Notes: a model not told the origin generated them from the letters alone. A DNA stretch of 49,709 bases from Alphaproteobacteria bacterium (GCA_022763065.1 JALEGH010000080.1:1-49709); one strand, 5' to 3'; positions 1 through 13,034 are shown, numbered from the stretch's first letter. Made by a program: numbers and translations.

Positions 1-94
<94 letters not shown>

Positions 95-114
95 TTAGGT
101 TCTAAAGTTCTTTA

Positions 115-2241
115 TTAGCCCGCCAATTTCTCTCTCACTTCATCCGCAACCGCTTGTGGCACAGGATCATAGTGATCAAATTGCATTGTGTATTGCGCAC
201 GCCCCTGTGACATTGAACGCAAGTTGTTGATGTAACCAAACATATTGGCCAAAGGCACCATCGCCGTTATCACTTTTGCATTTCCGCGATCTTCCATCGA
301 AGACACTTGCCCACGACGTGAGTTCAAATCACCGATAATGTCGCCCATATATTCCTCAGGGGTTACAACCTCGACCCGCATCATCGGCTCAAGCAACTGC
401 GCACCGGCTTTTTGCATCGCTTCTTTAAATGCCGCACGGCCCGCAATTTCAAATGCAAGAGCAGAAGAGTCAACATCGTGGTAAGCCCCATCGAACAACT
501 CGACTTCGATATTAATCACCGGGAAGCCCGCGATAATACCTGTATCTTTTGCCATCACGATCCCTTTTTCAAAACCGGGAATATATTCTTTTGGAATGGC
601 ACCACCAACAATCTTATTGATGAAGTTATAATCCGGCTTCACGCCATCTTCACCCTCAACAGTTGGGCGCATTTTAAAGACCGCACGCGCAAACTGACCA
701 GATCCACCAGATTGCTTCTTGTGTGTGTAGTCCACTTCGGCTTCGCTTGTGATTGTTTCGCGATACGCCACTTGCGGCGCACCAATATTGGCCTCCACCT
801 TAAACTCACGCTTCATGCGATCAACCAGGATATCAAGGTGAAGCTCACCCATACCCGCGATAATGGTTTGACCGGATTCGTGATCCACCTTCACGCGGAA
901 TGACGGGTCTTCTGCCGCCAAACGCTGAAGCGCTGTTGACATTTTTTCTTGGTCCGCCTTTGATTTCGGCTCCACTGCGATCTCGATCACCGGCTCAGGG
1001 AATTCCATACGCTCAAGCACGATCGGCTTGGCATCATCACATAGCGTATCACCTGTCGTTGTATCCTTCATACCAACGAATGCCACGATATCACCCGCAT
1101 GCGCCTCGCTTAGCTCTTCACGATTGTTAGAGTGCATCAGCAACATACGACCAACACGCTCACGCTTATCTTTTACGGAGTTCTTCACGTAAGAACCTGA
1201 TGTAATAGTACCTGAATAAATACGCGCAAAAGTCAATGAACCCACAAACGGGTCGTTCATGATCTTGAACGCCAAAGCAGAGAAAGGCGCATCATCTTGC
1301 GGAGGACGCGAATCTTTTGTCTCAGGATCATCCACTTTTGACCCTTGAACATCACCAATATCCAACGGAGACGGCAAGTAATCAACAACCGCATCCAACA
1401 TTGGCTGAACACCTTTGTTCTTGAAAGCTGAACCACACATGACAGGAACAAAATCACCGGCAATTGTCCCTTTACGAATACAAGCCTTCAAGGTTTTTTC
1501 GTCCGGCTCATTGCCCTCAAGGTACGCTTCCATCGCCGCATCATCTTGCTCAACAGCCATTTCAACCAACTTCTCACGGTATTCCGCCGCCTTATCAGCC
1601 AAATCATCAGGAATGTCTTCATAGGAAAAAGATGCGCCGAGCGCTTCACCATCCCAGACAACAGCCTTCATCTTGACCAAGTCAATATTACCGGCAAAAT
1701 CGCTTTCCGCACCAATGGGAAGCTGAATGACAAGTGGGTTTGCCCCAAGACGATCAACAATCATATCAACAGTGTTGTAGAAGTCCGCCCCGATCTTATC
1801 CATCTTATTCACGAAACACATACGTGGCACTTGGTACTTATCACCCTGACGCCAAACTGTTTCAGTTTGCGGTTCCACACCCGCATTGGCATCAAACACG
1901 GCAATCGCGCCATCAAGAACACGAAGTGAACGCTCGACCTCAATTGTAAAGTCCACATGTCCCGGTGTATCAATAATATTCAAGCGAAACTTATCACCAT
2001 CAAAATTACCATCTTTTGGGCCGGGCCAAAACGTTGTTGTCGCCGCAGATGTAATGGTGATACCACGCTCCTGCTCTTGCTCCATCCAGTCCATAGTGGC
2101 CGCACCATCATGCACCTCACCAATTTTGTGGGACTTACCGGAGTAATACAAAATACGTTCAGTCGTAGTGGTTTTACCCGCATCAATATGCGCCATAATT
2201 CCAAAGTTCCTGTAATTCTTAATGTCGTATTCGCGTGCCAT
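115..2241 (-). CDS. fusA: Elongation factor G
   Basis: EF-G drives translocation on the ribosome and, with RRF, ribosome recycling. The 708-residue length is normal for the family. GTPase motifs are visible: AHIDAGKT (P-loop, residues 17-24), DTPGHVD (91-97) and NKMDK (145-149). The later EF-G domains follow, including the GAYHDVDSS segment of domain IV. The ATG is the family start. It lies 42 bases after the stop of a small unknown gene and 32 bases before tuf, consistent with cotranscription in the str operon. Nothing unusual is seen. Confidence 0.99.
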   Translation of the reverse strand: MAREYDIKNYRNFGIMAHIDAGKTTTTERILYYSGKSHKIGEVHDGAATMDWMEQEQERGITITSAATTTFWPGPKDGNFDGDKFRLNIIDTPGHVDFTIEVERSLRVLDGAIAVFDANAGVEPQTETVWRQGDKYQVPRMCFVNKMDKIGADFYNTVDMIVDRLGANPLVIQLPIGAESDFAGNIDLVKMKAVVWDGEALGASFSYEDIPDDLADKAAEYREKLVEMAVEQDDAAMEAYLEGNEPDEKTLKACIRKGTIAGDFVPVMCGSAFKNKGVQPMLDAVVDYLPSPLDIGDVQGSKVDDPETKDSRPPQDDAPFSALAFKIMNDPFVGSLTFARIYSGTITSGSYVKNSVKDKRERVGRMLLMHSNNREELSEAHAGDIVAFVGMKDTTTGDTLCDDAKPIVLERMEFPEPVIEIAVEPKSKADQEKMSTALQRLAAEDPSFRVKVDHESGQTIIAGMGELHLDILVDRMKREFKVEANIGAPQVAYRETITSEAEVDYTHKKQSGGSGQFARAVFKMRPTVEGEDGVKPDYNFINKIVGGAIPKEYIPGFEKGIVMAKDTGIIAGFPVINIEVELFDGAYHDVDSSALAFEIAGRAAFKEAMQKAGAQLLEPMMRVEVVTPEEYMGDIIGDLNSRRGQVSSMEDRGNAKVITAMVPLANMFGYINNLRSMSQGRAQYTMQFDHYDPVPQAVADEVREKLAG

Positions 2242-2283
2242 TTTCTTTTTCTCTTAAGTTATCTCTAAACCAATCTATAAATC

Positions 2284-2475
2284 TTATTCAAAATCCAAAT
2301 CCCAAGGGTCGATAGTAGTTCCCCTGACAACAGGTTTTGGTTTTCTCCCTTTTTTGGCTTGTTCTTTAATCATCTTAGCTTGATGCCTCGCCGCCCGCTC
2401 AAAAATAGACTCGGAACTATGAGTCTTTCCCTTACCACTTTTTGAAGCATGCCCTTTATAAATTCTATTGCCCAC
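2284..2475 (-). CDS. Small basic protein of unknown function in the str operon (63 aa, GTG start)
   Basis: This reading frame lies between rpsG and fusA. An ATG start would overlap rpsG by 56 bases. The better start is GTG at 2475, because a TAGGAG ribosome binding site sits 8 bases upstream, and the TAG of that site is itself the rpsG stop codon. The protein starts GNRIYKGHASKSGKGK, is rich in Lys and Arg up to about residue 48, and ends in an acidic, aromatic tail (PWDLDFE). No domain is recognised. The basic body and the operon position suggest, by inference only, a ribosome- or RNA-associated role. The strong start signal argues for translation coupled to rpsG. Confidence 0.6.
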   Translation of the reverse strand: MGNRIYKGHASKSGKGKTHSSESIFERAARHQAKMIKEQAKKGRKPKPVVRGTTIDPWDLDFE

Positions 2476-2485
2476 TGGCTTTCTC

Positions 2486-3016
<531 letters not shown>

Positions 3017-3035
3017 TTATATAAAGCTCCTAAAA

Positions 3036-3419
3036 TTATTTCGGTCTCTTCGCACCATACTGCGAACGACGTTGTTTTCTATCTTTCACACCTTGCGTAT
3101 CCAAGGCCCCACGAATAATTGTATAGCGCACACCCGGCAAGTCTTTCACACGACCACCGCGCACAAGCACAACAGAGTGCTCTTGCAAATTATGTCCCTC
3201 ACCCGGAATGTAACAGATAACCTCAAGACCTGTTGTCAAACGCACTTTTGCCACCTTACGCAGCGCAGAGTTCGGCTTCTTAGGTGTTGTTGTGTACACA
3301 CGTGTACAAACACCACGCACCTGAGGGTTATGTTTCAAGGCCCGGTTTTTCTTAGACTTCATCGCCTTTTTACCGCCAATGGCCCGAGGTTTACGGACAA
3401 GTTGTTGTATTGTTGGCAT
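3036..3419 (-). CDS. rpsL: 30S ribosomal protein S12
   Basis: S12 sits at the decoding centre and controls accuracy. The 127 residues match the family. Visible segments are [12 protein letters not shown] at the start, [20 protein letters not shown] (the streptomycin-site region, with the usual Lys in PKKPNS) and [19 protein letters not shown]. It is the first gene of the str operon: a promoter lies about 240 bases upstream and rpsG follows after 19 bases. Confidence 0.99.
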   Translation of the reverse strand: MPTIQQLVRKPRAIGGKKAMKSKKNRALKHNPQVRGVCTRVYTTTPKKPNSALRKVAKVRLTTGLEVICYIPGEGHNLQEHSVVLVRGGRVKDLPGVRYTIIRGALDTQGVKDRKQRRSQYGAKRPK

Positions 3420-3482
3420 AAATGCCTCTCCTTACATTCTTTACAATCAATAAATTCGGATGGATTTTTTAAAACAAGACAG

Positions 3483-3516
3483 CGCCTCTTGCCGAAAAAA
3501 ATGTTCTCAAGAGGCG
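3483..3516 (-). promoter_or_regulatory. Hairpin in the rpsL leader
   Basis: CGCCTCTTG at 3483-3491 and CAAGAGGCG at 3508-3516 are perfect 9-base inverted repeats around an AT-rich loop of 16 bases. On the minus-strand transcript the hairpin lies within the roughly 200-base leader of rpsL, about 65 bases upstream of the start codon. No uninterrupted U-run follows, so it does not look like a simple terminator. A role in leader structure or str operon control is inference. Confidence 0.45.
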
Positions 3517-3630
3517 ACCAAATACATGTTTCTCTATCGTTAGGAATATTGAGCTACGTTTAGCTTTTGCCTTTATTTTCAATCATAAAGGGCCGCTACA
3601 GCCAACCCATCCGATTCCTAATTCCGGCGC

Positions 3631-3660
3631 ACTATATGGTGAAACCTAGCACCAAGTCAA
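3631..3660 (-). promoter_or_regulatory. Sigma70-type promoter of the str operon
   Basis: On the minus strand TTGACT (3660-3655) and TATAGT (3636-3631) are separated by 18 bases. Transcription would begin near 3624, giving a leader of about 205 bases before rpsL. It is the best promoter match in the 448-base spacer between rpsL and rpoC. The remaining spacer is AT-rich and shows no reading frame worth calling. Confidence 0.65.
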
Positions 3661-3813
3661 GCGCTAGTTATGGATTTTTTGAAAAATAAATGGATGAACA
3701 AGCACAAAAGTGCAATATGAAGCATAAGACACTGTTTTTATTTTGTTTTTACAAAAAACTTCGTATATTTTTCATAACTTAAAATTTGAGAATTCTTACA
3801 ACATGGCACAAAG

Positions 3814-3840
3814 AAAAAGCGGCTCTCATAGCCGCTTTTT
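3814..3840 (-). terminator. Rho-independent terminator after rpoC
   Basis: AAAAAGCGGCT and AGCCGCTTTTT form an 11-base perfect stem with a 5-base loop. On the minus strand the stem is followed by TTTTTCTTT. It starts 28 bases beyond the rpoC stop and separates the rpl-rpo transcript from the str operon. Confidence 0.85.
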
Positions 3841-3867
3841 GTAATTCATAGTCTCTGAAAAACGGGC

Positions 3868-6800
3868 TTAACCTGCCGCAGCCTCAGGAGTGGCGTCATC
3901 TCCTGCACTTTCATCAGGCGCGTCCAAAGCCGCAACAGCTTCCTGCTCCGCTTCTGCCTGCGCAGCCGCTAAAGCTTCCATCTGCTGTTGCGCAGCCAAA
4001 GCCACCTGATCACGCTCAGCCGCGACCTGACGAACCTTAGCCATATAAGCCCCCGTTCCTGCCGGAATCAAGCGCCCCACAATCACGTTTTCTTTCAAGC
4101 CCAACAAGCTATCAACTTTGCCGTTCACGGCCGCTTCGGTCAGGACACGTGTTGTCTCCTGGAACGACGCCGCAGAGATAAAGGAGCGCGTTTGAAGTGA
4201 CGCTTTTGTGATCCCTTGCAGTACCGGCTTTCCTTCCGCAGGCTGTTTACCATCGGCAATATACTTCATGTTGGCCGCTTCAAACTCTTCGCGGTCAATA
4301 TGCTCCCCAACAAGGAATGTTGTGTCGCCCATAGCAGAAATTTCAATTTTCTGCATCATCTGACGGGCAATGACTTCAATATGTTTGTCATTGATTTTCA
4401 CCCCTTGCAGACGATACACATCCTGAATTTCATTAACGAGATACTCAGCCAAGGCCTCAACTCCCATCACATCCAAGATATCATGCGGCACGAGCGCTCC
4501 ATCCAAAAGAGGATCCCCTTTACGCACAAAATCACCTTCTTGCACCGCCAAATGACGCCCCTTCGGCACAAGATATTCTGAGGGCTCTAAAGTCTTGTCC
4601 GTCGGGTTCACAATAATACGGCGCTTGGCCTTATAGTCTTTTCCAAACTCAACCTGACCATCCACTTCGGAAATAATCGCAAAGTCCTTTGGACGGCGCG
4701 CTTCGAATAATTCAGCCACACGTGGCAAACCACCAGTAATATCGCGTGTCTTGGAGGTCTCACGCGGAATACGCGCAATAATATCACCCGCCTTCACTTC
4801 CGCACCGTTTTCAACCGAGATAATCGCATCCGTTGACATGTGGTAATTCGCTTCCAGCCCATTTGGCAATTTCAAAACCTTGCCGCCCGGACCTGTCAAA
4901 GAGATACGCGGCTTCAGGTCACCACCTTTTGGCTGAGAACGCCAGTCAATCACAACCTTGGAAGAAATACCTGTGGCCTCGTCAGTTTGATCAGCAACAG
5001 AAACACCTTCCACCAGATCAACAAATTTGGCAACACCGTCTTTCTCGGTAATGATCGGCATCGTATATGGGTCCCACTCGGCCATCTTATCGCCAGCTTT
5101 AACCTGACCACCATCTTTGACCAATAGGCGCGCACCATATGGTACACGGTGTGTCGCACGTTCCTTACCTTTAGAATCAAGCAACACAATTTCGGTATTG
5201 CGCCCCATCACAATAGCAACCCCTTCGGAATTAGTCACTGTATTCTCATGACGGATTTCAACCTTGGCATCAACAGCCGCTTCATAGGAAGTCTTCTCCG
5301 CACCACGCTGCGCCGCACCCCCAATGTGGAAGGTCCGCATGGTGAGCTGTGTTCCCGGCTCCCCAATAGACTGGGCTGCCATCACACCAACCGCTTCGCC
5401 CATATTCACCGGCGTTCCGCGGGCCAGATCACGACCATAACATTTGGCACATACACCTGCGCGGGTTTCACAAGTCAGAACAGACCTTACTTTCAACTGA
5501 TCCACACCTGCGGTTTCAATCTCTTCAGACGTCACCTCGTCAATAATTTCACCAGCCGGAACAATCACTTTACCAGACAATGGGTCTTTCACATCTTCGG
5601 TCGGCACACGACCAAGAATACGTTCTGCCAATGAGACAACAACATCCGCGCCATTCATCACGGCGGCAAGCGTAATACCCTCTTGCGTACCACAATCATC
5701 TTCGACAACAACAACATCCTGCGCCACATCAACCAAACGGCGTGTTAAGTAACCGGAGTTCGCAGTTTTAAGCGCCGTATCGGCAAGACCTTTCCGCGCA
5801 CCGTGTGTGGAGTTAAAGTATTCAAGCACCGACAAACCTTCTTTAAAGTTCGAAATAATCGGCGTTTCAATAATTTCACCTGACGGCTTAGCCATAAGCC
5901 CGCGCATACCGGCAAGCTGTCTGATCTGCGCCGCAGAACCCCGCGCACCGGAATGTGCCATCATGTAAACAGAGTTCAAACCAACTTCTTCAGGGTTTGA
6001 AATAATATCCATCATCGCATCCGCAACGTCATCTGTTGCCTTTGACCAAATATCAACAACCTTGTTGTATTTTTCACCCTTGGTAATCAAACCATCAAGA
6101 TATTGCTGCTCATATTCTGCAACTTTCTCTTTCGCTTCATTAACGAGCGTTTTCTTCGCATCCGGAATAATGAGATCGGATTTACCAAACGAAATACCGG
6201 CAATACAAGCATTCTTGAAGCCAAGCTTCATCATCCGGTCACAAAAGATCACTGTTTCTTTCTGACCACAATGACGATAGACCGTATCAATCAGATTGGT
6301 CAGCTCCTTCTTCGTCATCAAACGGTTCACAACATCAAATGCAATCTCCGGATGACGCGGCAAAAGCTCGGACAACAACATTCTACCCGCCGTCGATTCA
6401 ACAAGTGTGATTTTCTTGTTCCCCTCCTCATCAATACCGTGATAACGGCATTTGATTTTGGCGTGAATGGACAAATGCCCTTCCGTAATCGCATGCTGGA
6501 TTTCTCCGGGACCTCGGAAAATCATGCCCTCCCCCTTTTCACCATCAAGGGCGATGGTCATATAGTAAAGCCCCAAAACAATGTCTTGTGACGGCACAAT
6601 AATCGGCTTCCCGTTGGCTGGAGACAAGATATTATTTGTCGACATCATCAAACAGCGAGATTCAAGCTGCGCTTCAATCGAAAGCGGTACATGAACAGCC
6701 ATCTGGTCCCCATCAAAGTCGGCATTAAAGGCCGTACAGACAAGCGGGTGAAGCTGGATCGCTTTCCCTTCAATCAAGACCGGCTCAAATGCCTGAATTC

Positions 6801-8100
6801 CCAAACGGTGAAGTGTCGGCGCACGGTTCAAAAGAACAGGGTGCTCACGGATTACTTCTTCCAGAATATCCCACACTTCCGGACGTTCCTTTTCGACCAT
6901 CTTCTTGGCCGCCTTCACGGTCGTGGCCATACCATAGATTTCCAAACGGTGATAAATAAACGGCTTGAACAGCTCCAATGCCATTTTCTTAGGCAAACCA
7001 CATTGATGCAGTTTTAGCTCTGGTCCAACCACAATCACAGAACGACCGGAATAGTCCACACGCTTACCAAGAAGGTTCTGACGGAAACGACCTTGCTTAC
7101 CCTTAAGCATATCAGACAGAGATTTAAGCGGACGCTTGTTCGCACCAGTAATCACACGACCACGACGACCATTATCAAAGAGCGCATCGACAGATTCCTG
7201 AAGCATACGCTTTTCATTCCGCACAATAATGTCAGGCGCTTTGAGCTCCATCAAACGCTTCAAACGGTTATTCCGGTTGATCACACGACGATATAGATCA
7301 TTCAAATCAGATGTCGCAAAACGGCCGCCATCAAGTGGTACAAGCGGACGAAGCTCTGGCGGTAACACCGGCACCACATCCATAATCATCCACTCAGGAC
7401 GCGCACCAGAAGAAATAAATGCCTCAAGAAGTTTTACACGCTTGACCAGCTTCTTACGCTTGGCTTCTGAACCTGTTTCACGCAAATCCTCTTCCGTATC
7501 GGCAAGCTCTTCTTCAAGCTCAATCGCCATCAAAATTTCTTTAATCGCTTCGGCGCCAATGCCCGCACGGAAGTTTTCTTCTCCGTACTCATCCTGCGCA
7601 TCCATATATTCTTCTTCGCTCAAAAGCTGGAATGGTTTAAGTGGAGTCATCCCCGGCTCAATCACCACATAATTTTCGAAGTAAAGAACACGCTCAAGCT
7701 CCTTAAGCGTCATATTGGTCATCAAGCCCATACGAGAGGGCAAAGACTTCAAGAACCAGATATGCGCAACAGGTGCGGCAAGTTCAATATGGCCCATGCG
7801 CTCACGACGTACTTTTGTGAGAGTTACTTCAACGCCACATTTCTCACAAATGATTCCTTTATATTTCATGCGCTTATATTTACCGCATAAACATTCATAA
7901 TCCTTGACAGGACCAAAGATACGCGCACAGAACAAACCATCTTTTTCTGGCTTAAACGTCCGGTAATTGATCGTTTCAGGCTTTTTAACCTCCCCAAAAG
8001 ACCAAGACAAAACCTGTTCCGGCGATGCCAACGCAATACGGATGCTATCAAAGCTTTGTGGCCCTTGCGGGTTCCCAAATAAGTTCATGAGTTCATTCAT
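3868..8100 (-). CDS. rpoC: DNA-directed RNA polymerase subunit beta'
   Basis: The beta' subunit carries the catalytic Mg site and the clamp of RNA polymerase. At 1410 residues it has the usual proteobacterial length. The N-terminal zinc ligands Cys70, Cys72, Cys85 and Cys88 are present, as is the active-site NADFDGDQ near residues 458-465. A second cysteine set lies near residues 802 and 876-886 ([11 protein letters not shown]). The C-terminus has an Ala/Glu-rich tail of about 45 residues. AAGGACGG precedes the ATG. Upstream lies a 78-residue unknown gene instead of the usual direct rpoB-rpoC junction. A strong terminator follows. Confidence 0.99.
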   Translation of the reverse strand: MNELMNLFGNPQGPQSFDSIRIALASPEQVLSWSFGEVKKPETINYRTFKPEKDGLFCARIFGPVKDYECLCGKYKRMKYKGIICEKCGVEVTLTKVRRERMGHIELAAPVAHIWFLKSLPSRMGLMTNMTLKELERVLYFENYVVIEPGMTPLKPFQLLSEEEYMDAQDEYGEENFRAGIGAEAIKEILMAIELEEELADTEEDLRETGSEAKRKKLVKRVKLLEAFISSGARPEWMIMDVVPVLPPELRPLVPLDGGRFATSDLNDLYRRVINRNNRLKRLMELKAPDIIVRNEKRMLQESVDALFDNGRRGRVITGANKRPLKSLSDMLKGKQGRFRQNLLGKRVDYSGRSVIVVGPELKLHQCGLPKKMALELFKPFIYHRLEIYGMATTVKAAKKMVEKERPEVWDILEEVIREHPVLLNRAPTLHRLGIQAFEPVLIEGKAIQLHPLVCTAFNADFDGDQMAVHVPLSIEAQLESRCLMMSTNNILSPANGKPIIVPSQDIVLGLYYMTIALDGEKGEGMIFRGPGEIQHAITEGHLSIHAKIKCRYHGIDEEGNKKITLVESTAGRMLLSELLPRHPEIAFDVVNRLMTKKELTNLIDTVYRHCGQKETVIFCDRMMKLGFKNACIAGISFGKSDLIIPDAKKTLVNEAKEKVAEYEQQYLDGLITKGEKYNKVVDIWSKATDDVADAMMDIISNPEEVGLNSVYMMAHSGARGSAAQIRQLAGMRGLMAKPSGEIIETPIISNFKEGLSVLEYFNSTHGARKGLADTALKTANSGYLTRRLVDVAQDVVVVEDDCGTQEGITLAAVMNGADVVVSLAERILGRVPTEDVKDPLSGKVIVPAGEIIDEVTSEEIETAGVDQLKVRSVLTCETRAGVCAKCYGRDLARGTPVNMGEAVGVMAAQSIGEPGTQLTMRTFHIGGAAQRGAEKTSYEAAVDAKVEIRHENTVTNSEGVAIVMGRNTEIVLLDSKGKERATHRVPYGARLLVKDGGQVKAGDKMAEWDPYTMPIITEKDGVAKFVDLVEGVSVADQTDEATGISSKVVIDWRSQPKGGDLKPRISLTGPGGKVLKLPNGLEANYHMSTDAIISVENGAEVKAGDIIARIPRETSKTRDITGGLPRVAELFEARRPKDFAIISEVDGQVEFGKDYKAKRRIIVNPTDKTLEPSEYLVPKGRHLAVQEGDFVRKGDPLLDGALVPHDILDVMGVEALAEYLVNEIQDVYRLQGVKINDKHIEVIARQMMQKIEISAMGDTTFLVGEHIDREEFEAANMKYIADGKQPAEGKPVLQGITKASLQTRSFISAASFQETTRVLTEAAVNGKVDSLLGLKENVIVGRLIPAGTGAYMAKVRQVAAERDQVALAAQQQMEALAAAQAEAEQEAVAALDAPDESAGDDATPEAAAG

Positions 8101-8144
8101 TTTTGCCGTCCTTTTTGTTTAAGCTTCTAAAATTCTTTGTTTAA

Positions 8145-8381
8145 CTACAAATATTTGCGCGTAAGCAATGGTTTACGTCTCCAATTCACTTTCGCACCCT
8201 CTGCAGCTTGCGCAAAACTGTCAGCCGCCTTTTGAGTTGTTACGTCAAACATACATTCGCCGTTATGGTTAGAAAGAAATTTTACTCCTTCAATACCATC
8301 AAAAATTTTCTTCAAACTCTCCTCAGATTTTTCTTCCGATAAAATAACAACCCAGAAAAATTTATCACCATTAATAATCAT
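8145..8381 (-). CDS. Unknown small protein between rpoB and rpoC (78 aa)
   Basis: This frame fills the spacer between rpoB and rpoC on the same strand, 44 bases before rpoC. The composition is protein-like: a hydrophobic strand FFWVVIL, an acidic helix SEEKSEESLKKIF, a second strand region ending CMFDVTT, a helix around KAADSFAQAAEGAK, and a basic C-terminus (NWRRKPLLTRKYL). The start has only a weak AGGGT-like site, so its translation is less certain than that of its neighbours. I do not recognise a family. The position would ensure expression with RNA polymerase. Confidence 0.5.
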   Translation of the reverse strand: MIINGDKFFWVVILSEEKSEESLKKIFDGIEGVKFLSNHNGECMFDVTTQKAADSFAQAAEGAKVNWRRKPLLTRKYL

Positions 8382-8400
8382 TAATTTTGACCCTATTATT

Positions 8401-8476
8401 TTTTCGTCACTTCGTGTCTTCGTGGTTCAATTCTTTTTTACTAGATCCCGGCCTTCGCCGGGATGACGGTTTGGCT
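8401..8476 (-). repeat. Dispersed-repeat fragments between rpoB and the 78-aa ORF
   Basis: The spacer holds two sequences of types found scattered in many bacterial genomes. The first, at about 8401-8427 (TCGTCACTTCGTGTCTTCG and onward), reads on the minus strand AACCACGAAGACACGAAG. The second is a perfect palindrome, ATCCCGGC-CTTC-GCCGGGAT at 8445-8464, followed by GACGG, a common REP-like hairpin. No U-run follows, so it is not a standard terminator. A related GGGATGAC block occurs at 29964-30030 in this window. Confidence 0.6.
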
Positions 8477-8503
8477 AGGACGCTAACGCACCCAAGCTTC
8501 CCG

Positions 8504-11500
8504 TCAATTCGTCCCTGATTGCTTCATATCAACATTCAAGCCGAGAGCTTTCAGCTCCTTCACAAGAACATTGAATGATTCCGGCACGCCGATTTCGAAT
8601 GTATCTTCACCACGTACAATGGATTCATATACTTTCGAACGGCCCGCCACGTCATCGGACTTCACAGTCAAGATTTCCTGCAATGTGTACGCCGCACCAT
8701 AAGCCTGAAGCGCCCAACATTCCATCTCACCAAATCTTTGACCACCAAACTGCGCCTTACCACCAAGTGGTTGTTGCGTCACAAGTGAGTACGGCCCGAT
8801 AGAACGTGCGTGAATCTTATTATCAACCAAGTGATGAAGTTTCAGCATATAGATATAACCCACTGTCACCGGACGGTGGAATTTCTCACCCGTACGGCCA
8901 TCAATCAATGTAACCTGACCCGTTGTCGCCAGACCAGCCTTGTCAAGTAACACATCAATATCTGCCTCATCAGCCCCATCGAACACCGGTGTCGCCATCG
9001 GCACACCCTTACGCAGGTTACCGGCCATTTCAAGAAGCTCGTCCTTTTCAAGAACATCAACTTTGGCTTTAAACTCCTTATCACCGTAAACTTCTTTGAG
9101 TTGCGTTTTTAGAGTTTTCACATCACCATCTGTTGCTTCTTCCTGCCCTTGGAAATCGTCAATCAATTGACCAAGCTGTTTTCCGAGGCTTGCAGAAGCC
9201 CACCCCAAATGCGTTTCAAGGATTTGCCCCACATTCATACGTGATGGCACCCCAAGCGGGTTGAGCACGATATCAACAGGCGTCCCGTCCTCTGTATACG
9301 GCATATCTTCGGCAGGCATGATTTTTGACACCACACCTTTGTTTCCGTGACGACCCGCCATTTTATCACCGGGCTGCATTTTGCGTTTGATCGCAACGAA
9401 GACTTTAACCATCTTCATCACACCCGGCATCAGCTCATCACCGCGCTGAAGCTTTTCAACCTTATTTTCAAAACGTTCTTTAACGCCATCAATAGCATCA
9501 TCAAGCGTTTTAGAAACCGCCTCAATCTCTGCCATAGTTTTCTCATTTTCGATGATGATTTGACGCCACAGGCCGCGCGGCATGTCAGATAGATTCGCTT
9601 TATTCAGCTTATCACCTTTTTTAAGGTTCCCATCCTTAAGCGCTTTAGCAACGCTCTGCCCTGTCAATAGCTCCTCTAGGCGGCCATAAAAACCGTCTTC
9701 GAGGATTTTACGCTCCGCATCACGGTCCTTGGCAAGGCTTTCAATCTCTTCTTGCTCGATCGCCATTGCACGGCTGTCCTTATCAACACCGCGGCGGTTA
9801 AATACGCGCACATCAACAATTGTACCAACCGCGCCCGGTGGCAAGCGAAGAGACGTGTCCTTCACATCCGCGGCTTTTTCACCGAAGATCGCACGCAGAA
9901 GTTTTTCTTCTGGTGTCATGGGGCTCTCACCTTTTGGTGTGACCTTACCAACCAAAATATCACCCGGACCAACTTCCGCCCCGATATGAACAATACCGGA
10001 TTCATCAAGATGCTTGAGCGCCTCTTCCCCGACATTTGGAATATCACGTGTAATTTCCTCAGTTCCAAGCTTCGTATCACGCGCCATCACCTCATATTCT
10101 TCAATGTGAATAGAGGTATAGACATCGTCACGTACAATACGCTCAGACAACAAAATAGAGTCTTCAAAATTGTAACCATTCCAAGGCATAAACGCGACAA
10201 GCACGTTTTTACCAAGAGCCAATTCGCCAAGATCCGTCGATGGGCCATCGGCAACAATGTCACCAGCCTTAACTTCGTCACCAGCTTTCACCAAAGGCTT
10301 TTGTGAAATACAGGTAGACTGGTTTGAGCGTTGGAATTTAGCAAGGTTGTAAATATCAACCACAGCCTCATCTGATTTTAGCTCTTCCGTTGCCCGAACA
10401 ACAATACGGTTCGCATCAACTTGAACAACCACACCAGAACGGCGCGCCGTTACTGTCGCACCAGAATCACGGGCAACTGTTGCTTCCATACCGGTACCAA
10501 CAAGTGGTGCTTCGGATTTCAACAACGGCACAGCCTGACGCATCATGTTTGAGCCCATCAACGCACGGTTCGCATCATCATTTTCAAGGAACGGAATAAG
10601 AGACGCCGCAACAGACACAATCTGTTTCGGTGACACATCCATAAATTCGATGAGGTCAGCTGTCGCCATCAAGTTGTCACCACCCTTACGACAAGACACA
10701 AGATCCGCTTCAAACCCGCCTTTATCAGTGAGCTTCGCATTCGCTTGCGCCACTGTATATTTCGCCTCTTCCATCGCCGACATGTAAACAACTTCATCGG
10801 TTACCTTACCGTTTTCAACACGGCGGTACGGGCTTTCAATGAAGCCATACTTATTCACACGGGCAAAAGTAGACAGGGAATTGATCAATCCAATATTCGG
10901 CCCCTCCGGTGTCTCAATCGGACAAATACGACCGTAATGGGTTGGGTGCACGTCACGCACCTCAAACCCGGCGCGCTCACGCGTTAGACCACCTGGCCCA
11001 AGCGCAGATAAACGACGCTTATGTGTAATTTCAGAAAGCGGGTTCGTCTGGTCCATAAACTGAGACAGTTGTGATGAACCAAAAAATTCACGCACAGCCG
11101 CCGCCGCAGGCTTGGAATTAATCAAGTCGTGCGGCATATAAGTATCAATTTCAACTGAAGACATACGCTCACGAATGGCGCGCTCCATCCGAAGCAAGCC
11201 TACACGAATTTGGTTTTCCATCAATTCACCAACGGAACGGACACGACGGTTACCAAGGTTATCAATGTCATCAACCTCACCTTTACCATCCTTAAGTCCG
11301 TGCAAATATTGAAGCATTGCAATGATGTCTTGTTTGGTTAAAACACGAACCTCATCAGACGTATCCAAATCAAGGCGAGTATTCATTTTATTACGGCCAA
11401 CATCAGAAAGGTCATAACGCTCAGGATCAAAGAATAATGAGTGGAACAAGCCTTCCGCAGATTCAACTGTTGGTGGCTCACCCGGACGCATCACACGATA

Positions 11501-12724
11501 AATATCAATCAATGCCTCTTCACGCGTATCACATTTATCAGCCTGCATTGTATTACGGACATAAGGGCCAACCGTATTGTGATCAATCGCCAAAATCGGC
11601 AATGTCTTAATCGAGAATTCTTCAAGGCTTTCAATATCTTCTGCCGTTAGTTCGTGTCCGGCTTCAAAATAAACCTGACCGGTAGAGCCATCAAAAATAT
11701 CTTCGGCCAAGTAAGCGCCCAATAGTTGATCATCAGACACAAGAATATCTTTCAAGCCGCCTTCAACAAGCTTCTTACCTTTACGGGGTGTAATCTTCTC
11801 CCCGGCTTCCGCAACAACCTTACCTGTCTTAGCATCAACAAGGTCGTATCCAAGCTTCACGCCCCGGAAACTTTCCGGATTAAACGGTGTTTTCCAGCCT
11901 TTAGTATCCTTCGTATAAGGAACTGTTTCATAGAATGTCGCCAAAATCTCTTCATTTGACATCCCTTGAACACGCAGCGGATCAACTGGCTTATCCGCCT
12001 CTTCACACTCTGCACGGTAGCTTTCAGTTGCTTTGGAATCCAGCGCACGCATGAAAGTTGTCACCGGCAACTTACGACGACGGTCAATACGCACATACAT
12101 AAGATCTTTGGCATCAAATTCAAAATCAAGCCATGATCCACGGTAAGGAATAACGCGGGTTGAGAATAAGTACTTACCAGACGCGTGAGATTTCCCGCCA
12201 TCATGATCAAAGAACACACCCGGAGAGCGGTGCATCTGCGATACAATCACACGCTCCGTTCCATTCACCACAAATGTTCCGTTATCGGTCATGAGCGGCA
12301 TATCCACCATATAAACGTCTTGCTCTTTAATATCGCGGATAGAGCGCAAACCTGTATCTTCATCAACATCAAAGACAGACAGACGAAGCGTCACACGAAG
12401 CGGCGCAGAATAAGTCATGCCGCGCTGCTGACATTCCTCAACATCATATTTTGGTGTTTCAAGCTCATAGGAAACGTAGTCAATCTCGGCTTTATCAGAG
12501 AAATCCTTAATCGGGAATACTTCGGTTAAAACCTTATGAAGCCCTTGCATGGCGCGTTCTTCTACCGGAATATCGGCTTGCAAGAAGTGATCGTATGAAT
12601 CGCGCTGCACCTCAATGAGGTTTGGCATTTGTGCCACTTCACGAATTTGACCGAATGACCGGCGCACCCGTTTACGTGCGGTAAAACTACTGGCTTCATT
12701 TACGTTGTTGATTTTTGCGCCCAC
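8504..12724 (-). CDS. rpoB: DNA-directed RNA polymerase subunit beta
   Basis: The beta subunit forms much of the RNA polymerase active-site channel. The 1406 residues are typical of Alphaproteobacteria. The rifampicin-pocket segment [20 protein letters not shown] lies near residue 545 and has no resistance-type change that I can see. [16 protein letters not shown] and the C-terminal [19 protein letters not shown] are intact. The start is GTG at 12724, preceded by GAGGGC about 8 bases upstream. A 310-base spacer with a composite repeat separates it from rplL. Confidence 0.99.
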   Translation of the reverse strand: MGAKINNVNEASSFTARKRVRRSFGQIREVAQMPNLIEVQRDSYDHFLQADIPVEERAMQGLHKVLTEVFPIKDFSDKAEIDYVSYELETPKYDVEECQQRGMTYSAPLRVTLRLSVFDVDEDTGLRSIRDIKEQDVYMVDMPLMTDNGTFVVNGTERVIVSQMHRSPGVFFDHDGGKSHASGKYLFSTRVIPYRGSWLDFEFDAKDLMYVRIDRRRKLPVTTFMRALDSKATESYRAECEEADKPVDPLRVQGMSNEEILATFYETVPYTKDTKGWKTPFNPESFRGVKLGYDLVDAKTGKVVAEAGEKITPRKGKKLVEGGLKDILVSDDQLLGAYLAEDIFDGSTGQVYFEAGHELTAEDIESLEEFSIKTLPILAIDHNTVGPYVRNTMQADKCDTREEALIDIYRVMRPGEPPTVESAEGLFHSLFFDPERYDLSDVGRNKMNTRLDLDTSDEVRVLTKQDIIAMLQYLHGLKDGKGEVDDIDNLGNRRVRSVGELMENQIRVGLLRMERAIRERMSSVEIDTYMPHDLINSKPAAAAVREFFGSSQLSQFMDQTNPLSEITHKRRLSALGPGGLTRERAGFEVRDVHPTHYGRICPIETPEGPNIGLINSLSTFARVNKYGFIESPYRRVENGKVTDEVVYMSAMEEAKYTVAQANAKLTDKGGFEADLVSCRKGGDNLMATADLIEFMDVSPKQIVSVAASLIPFLENDDANRALMGSNMMRQAVPLLKSEAPLVGTGMEATVARDSGATVTARRSGVVVQVDANRIVVRATEELKSDEAVVDIYNLAKFQRSNQSTCISQKPLVKAGDEVKAGDIVADGPSTDLGELALGKNVLVAFMPWNGYNFEDSILLSERIVRDDVYTSIHIEEYEVMARDTKLGTEEITRDIPNVGEEALKHLDESGIVHIGAEVGPGDILVGKVTPKGESPMTPEEKLLRAIFGEKAADVKDTSLRLPPGAVGTIVDVRVFNRRGVDKDSRAMAIEQEEIESLAKDRDAERKILEDGFYGRLEELLTGQSVAKALKDGNLKKGDKLNKANLSDMPRGLWRQIIIENEKTMAEIEAVSKTLDDAIDGVKERFENKVEKLQRGDELMPGVMKMVKVFVAIKRKMQPGDKMAGRHGNKGVVSKIMPAEDMPYTEDGTPVDIVLNPLGVPSRMNVGQILETHLGWASASLGKQLGQLIDDFQGQEEATDGDVKTLKTQLKEVYGDKEFKAKVDVLEKDELLEMAGNLRKGVPMATPVFDGADEADIDVLLDKAGLATTGQVTLIDGRTGEKFHRPVTVGYIYMLKLHHLVDNKIHARSIGPYSLVTQQPLGGKAQFGGQRFGEMECWALQAYGAAYTLQEILTVKSDDVAGRSKVYESIVRGEDTFEIGVPESFNVLVKELKALGLNVDMKQSGTN

Positions 12725-12894
12725 TTTATTGCCCTCTTCTTATGAAATATAGTTATTCTGATCTGCTCAAAACCCGGGGTTACAAACCCAAACACAGGCA
12801 AGGCGATGAGCAAACTCTGCCCCCGCCTTAAAAAATTTTGTTGTTATTTAAACGAATTAAAATGCAATGTCTAGCCTTAAATAGTTGTTTTTGG

Positions 12895-12988
12895 GGGCCA
12901 AGCCCGAAAACCCTGCCTTTTTGTTAAACCGTCATCCGTCGCATTCGCTCCGTCGAGTTTAACAATATTGCTATATCGGGTTTGGCCC
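12895..12988. repeat. Palindromic repeat copy A, composite (rplL-rpoB spacer)
   Basis: This copy has two nested pairs of arms. The outer pair is GGGCCAAGCCCG (12895-12906) with CGGGTTTGGCCC (12977-12988), which mispairs at one G-T only. The inner pair is TTGTTAAAC (12921-12929) with GTTTAACAA (12957-12965), which is perfect. The core between the inner arms is CGTCATCCGTCGC, ATTC, then GCTCCGTCGA. The same core occurs in copy B with different arms that are again complementary. Closer to rplL, CCGCACAC and CGCGCGG at about 13003-13022 could form another weak hairpin. No convincing promoter is seen in this spacer. Confidence 0.8.
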
Positions 12989-13034
12989 GTTTATTTATAA
13001 CTCCGCACACACTTTCGCGCGGACCCTAAATCAA

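Noticed and set aside
3072-3563. 163-residue plus-strand frame opposite rpsL
   Set aside because: It is a complement shadow of rpsL and has His/Thr/Cys-rich composition with no start signal.
8445-8464. Hairpin after rpoB as a terminator
   Set aside because: No U-run follows on the minus strand and rpoC must still be transcribed; it fits a REP-like repeat better.
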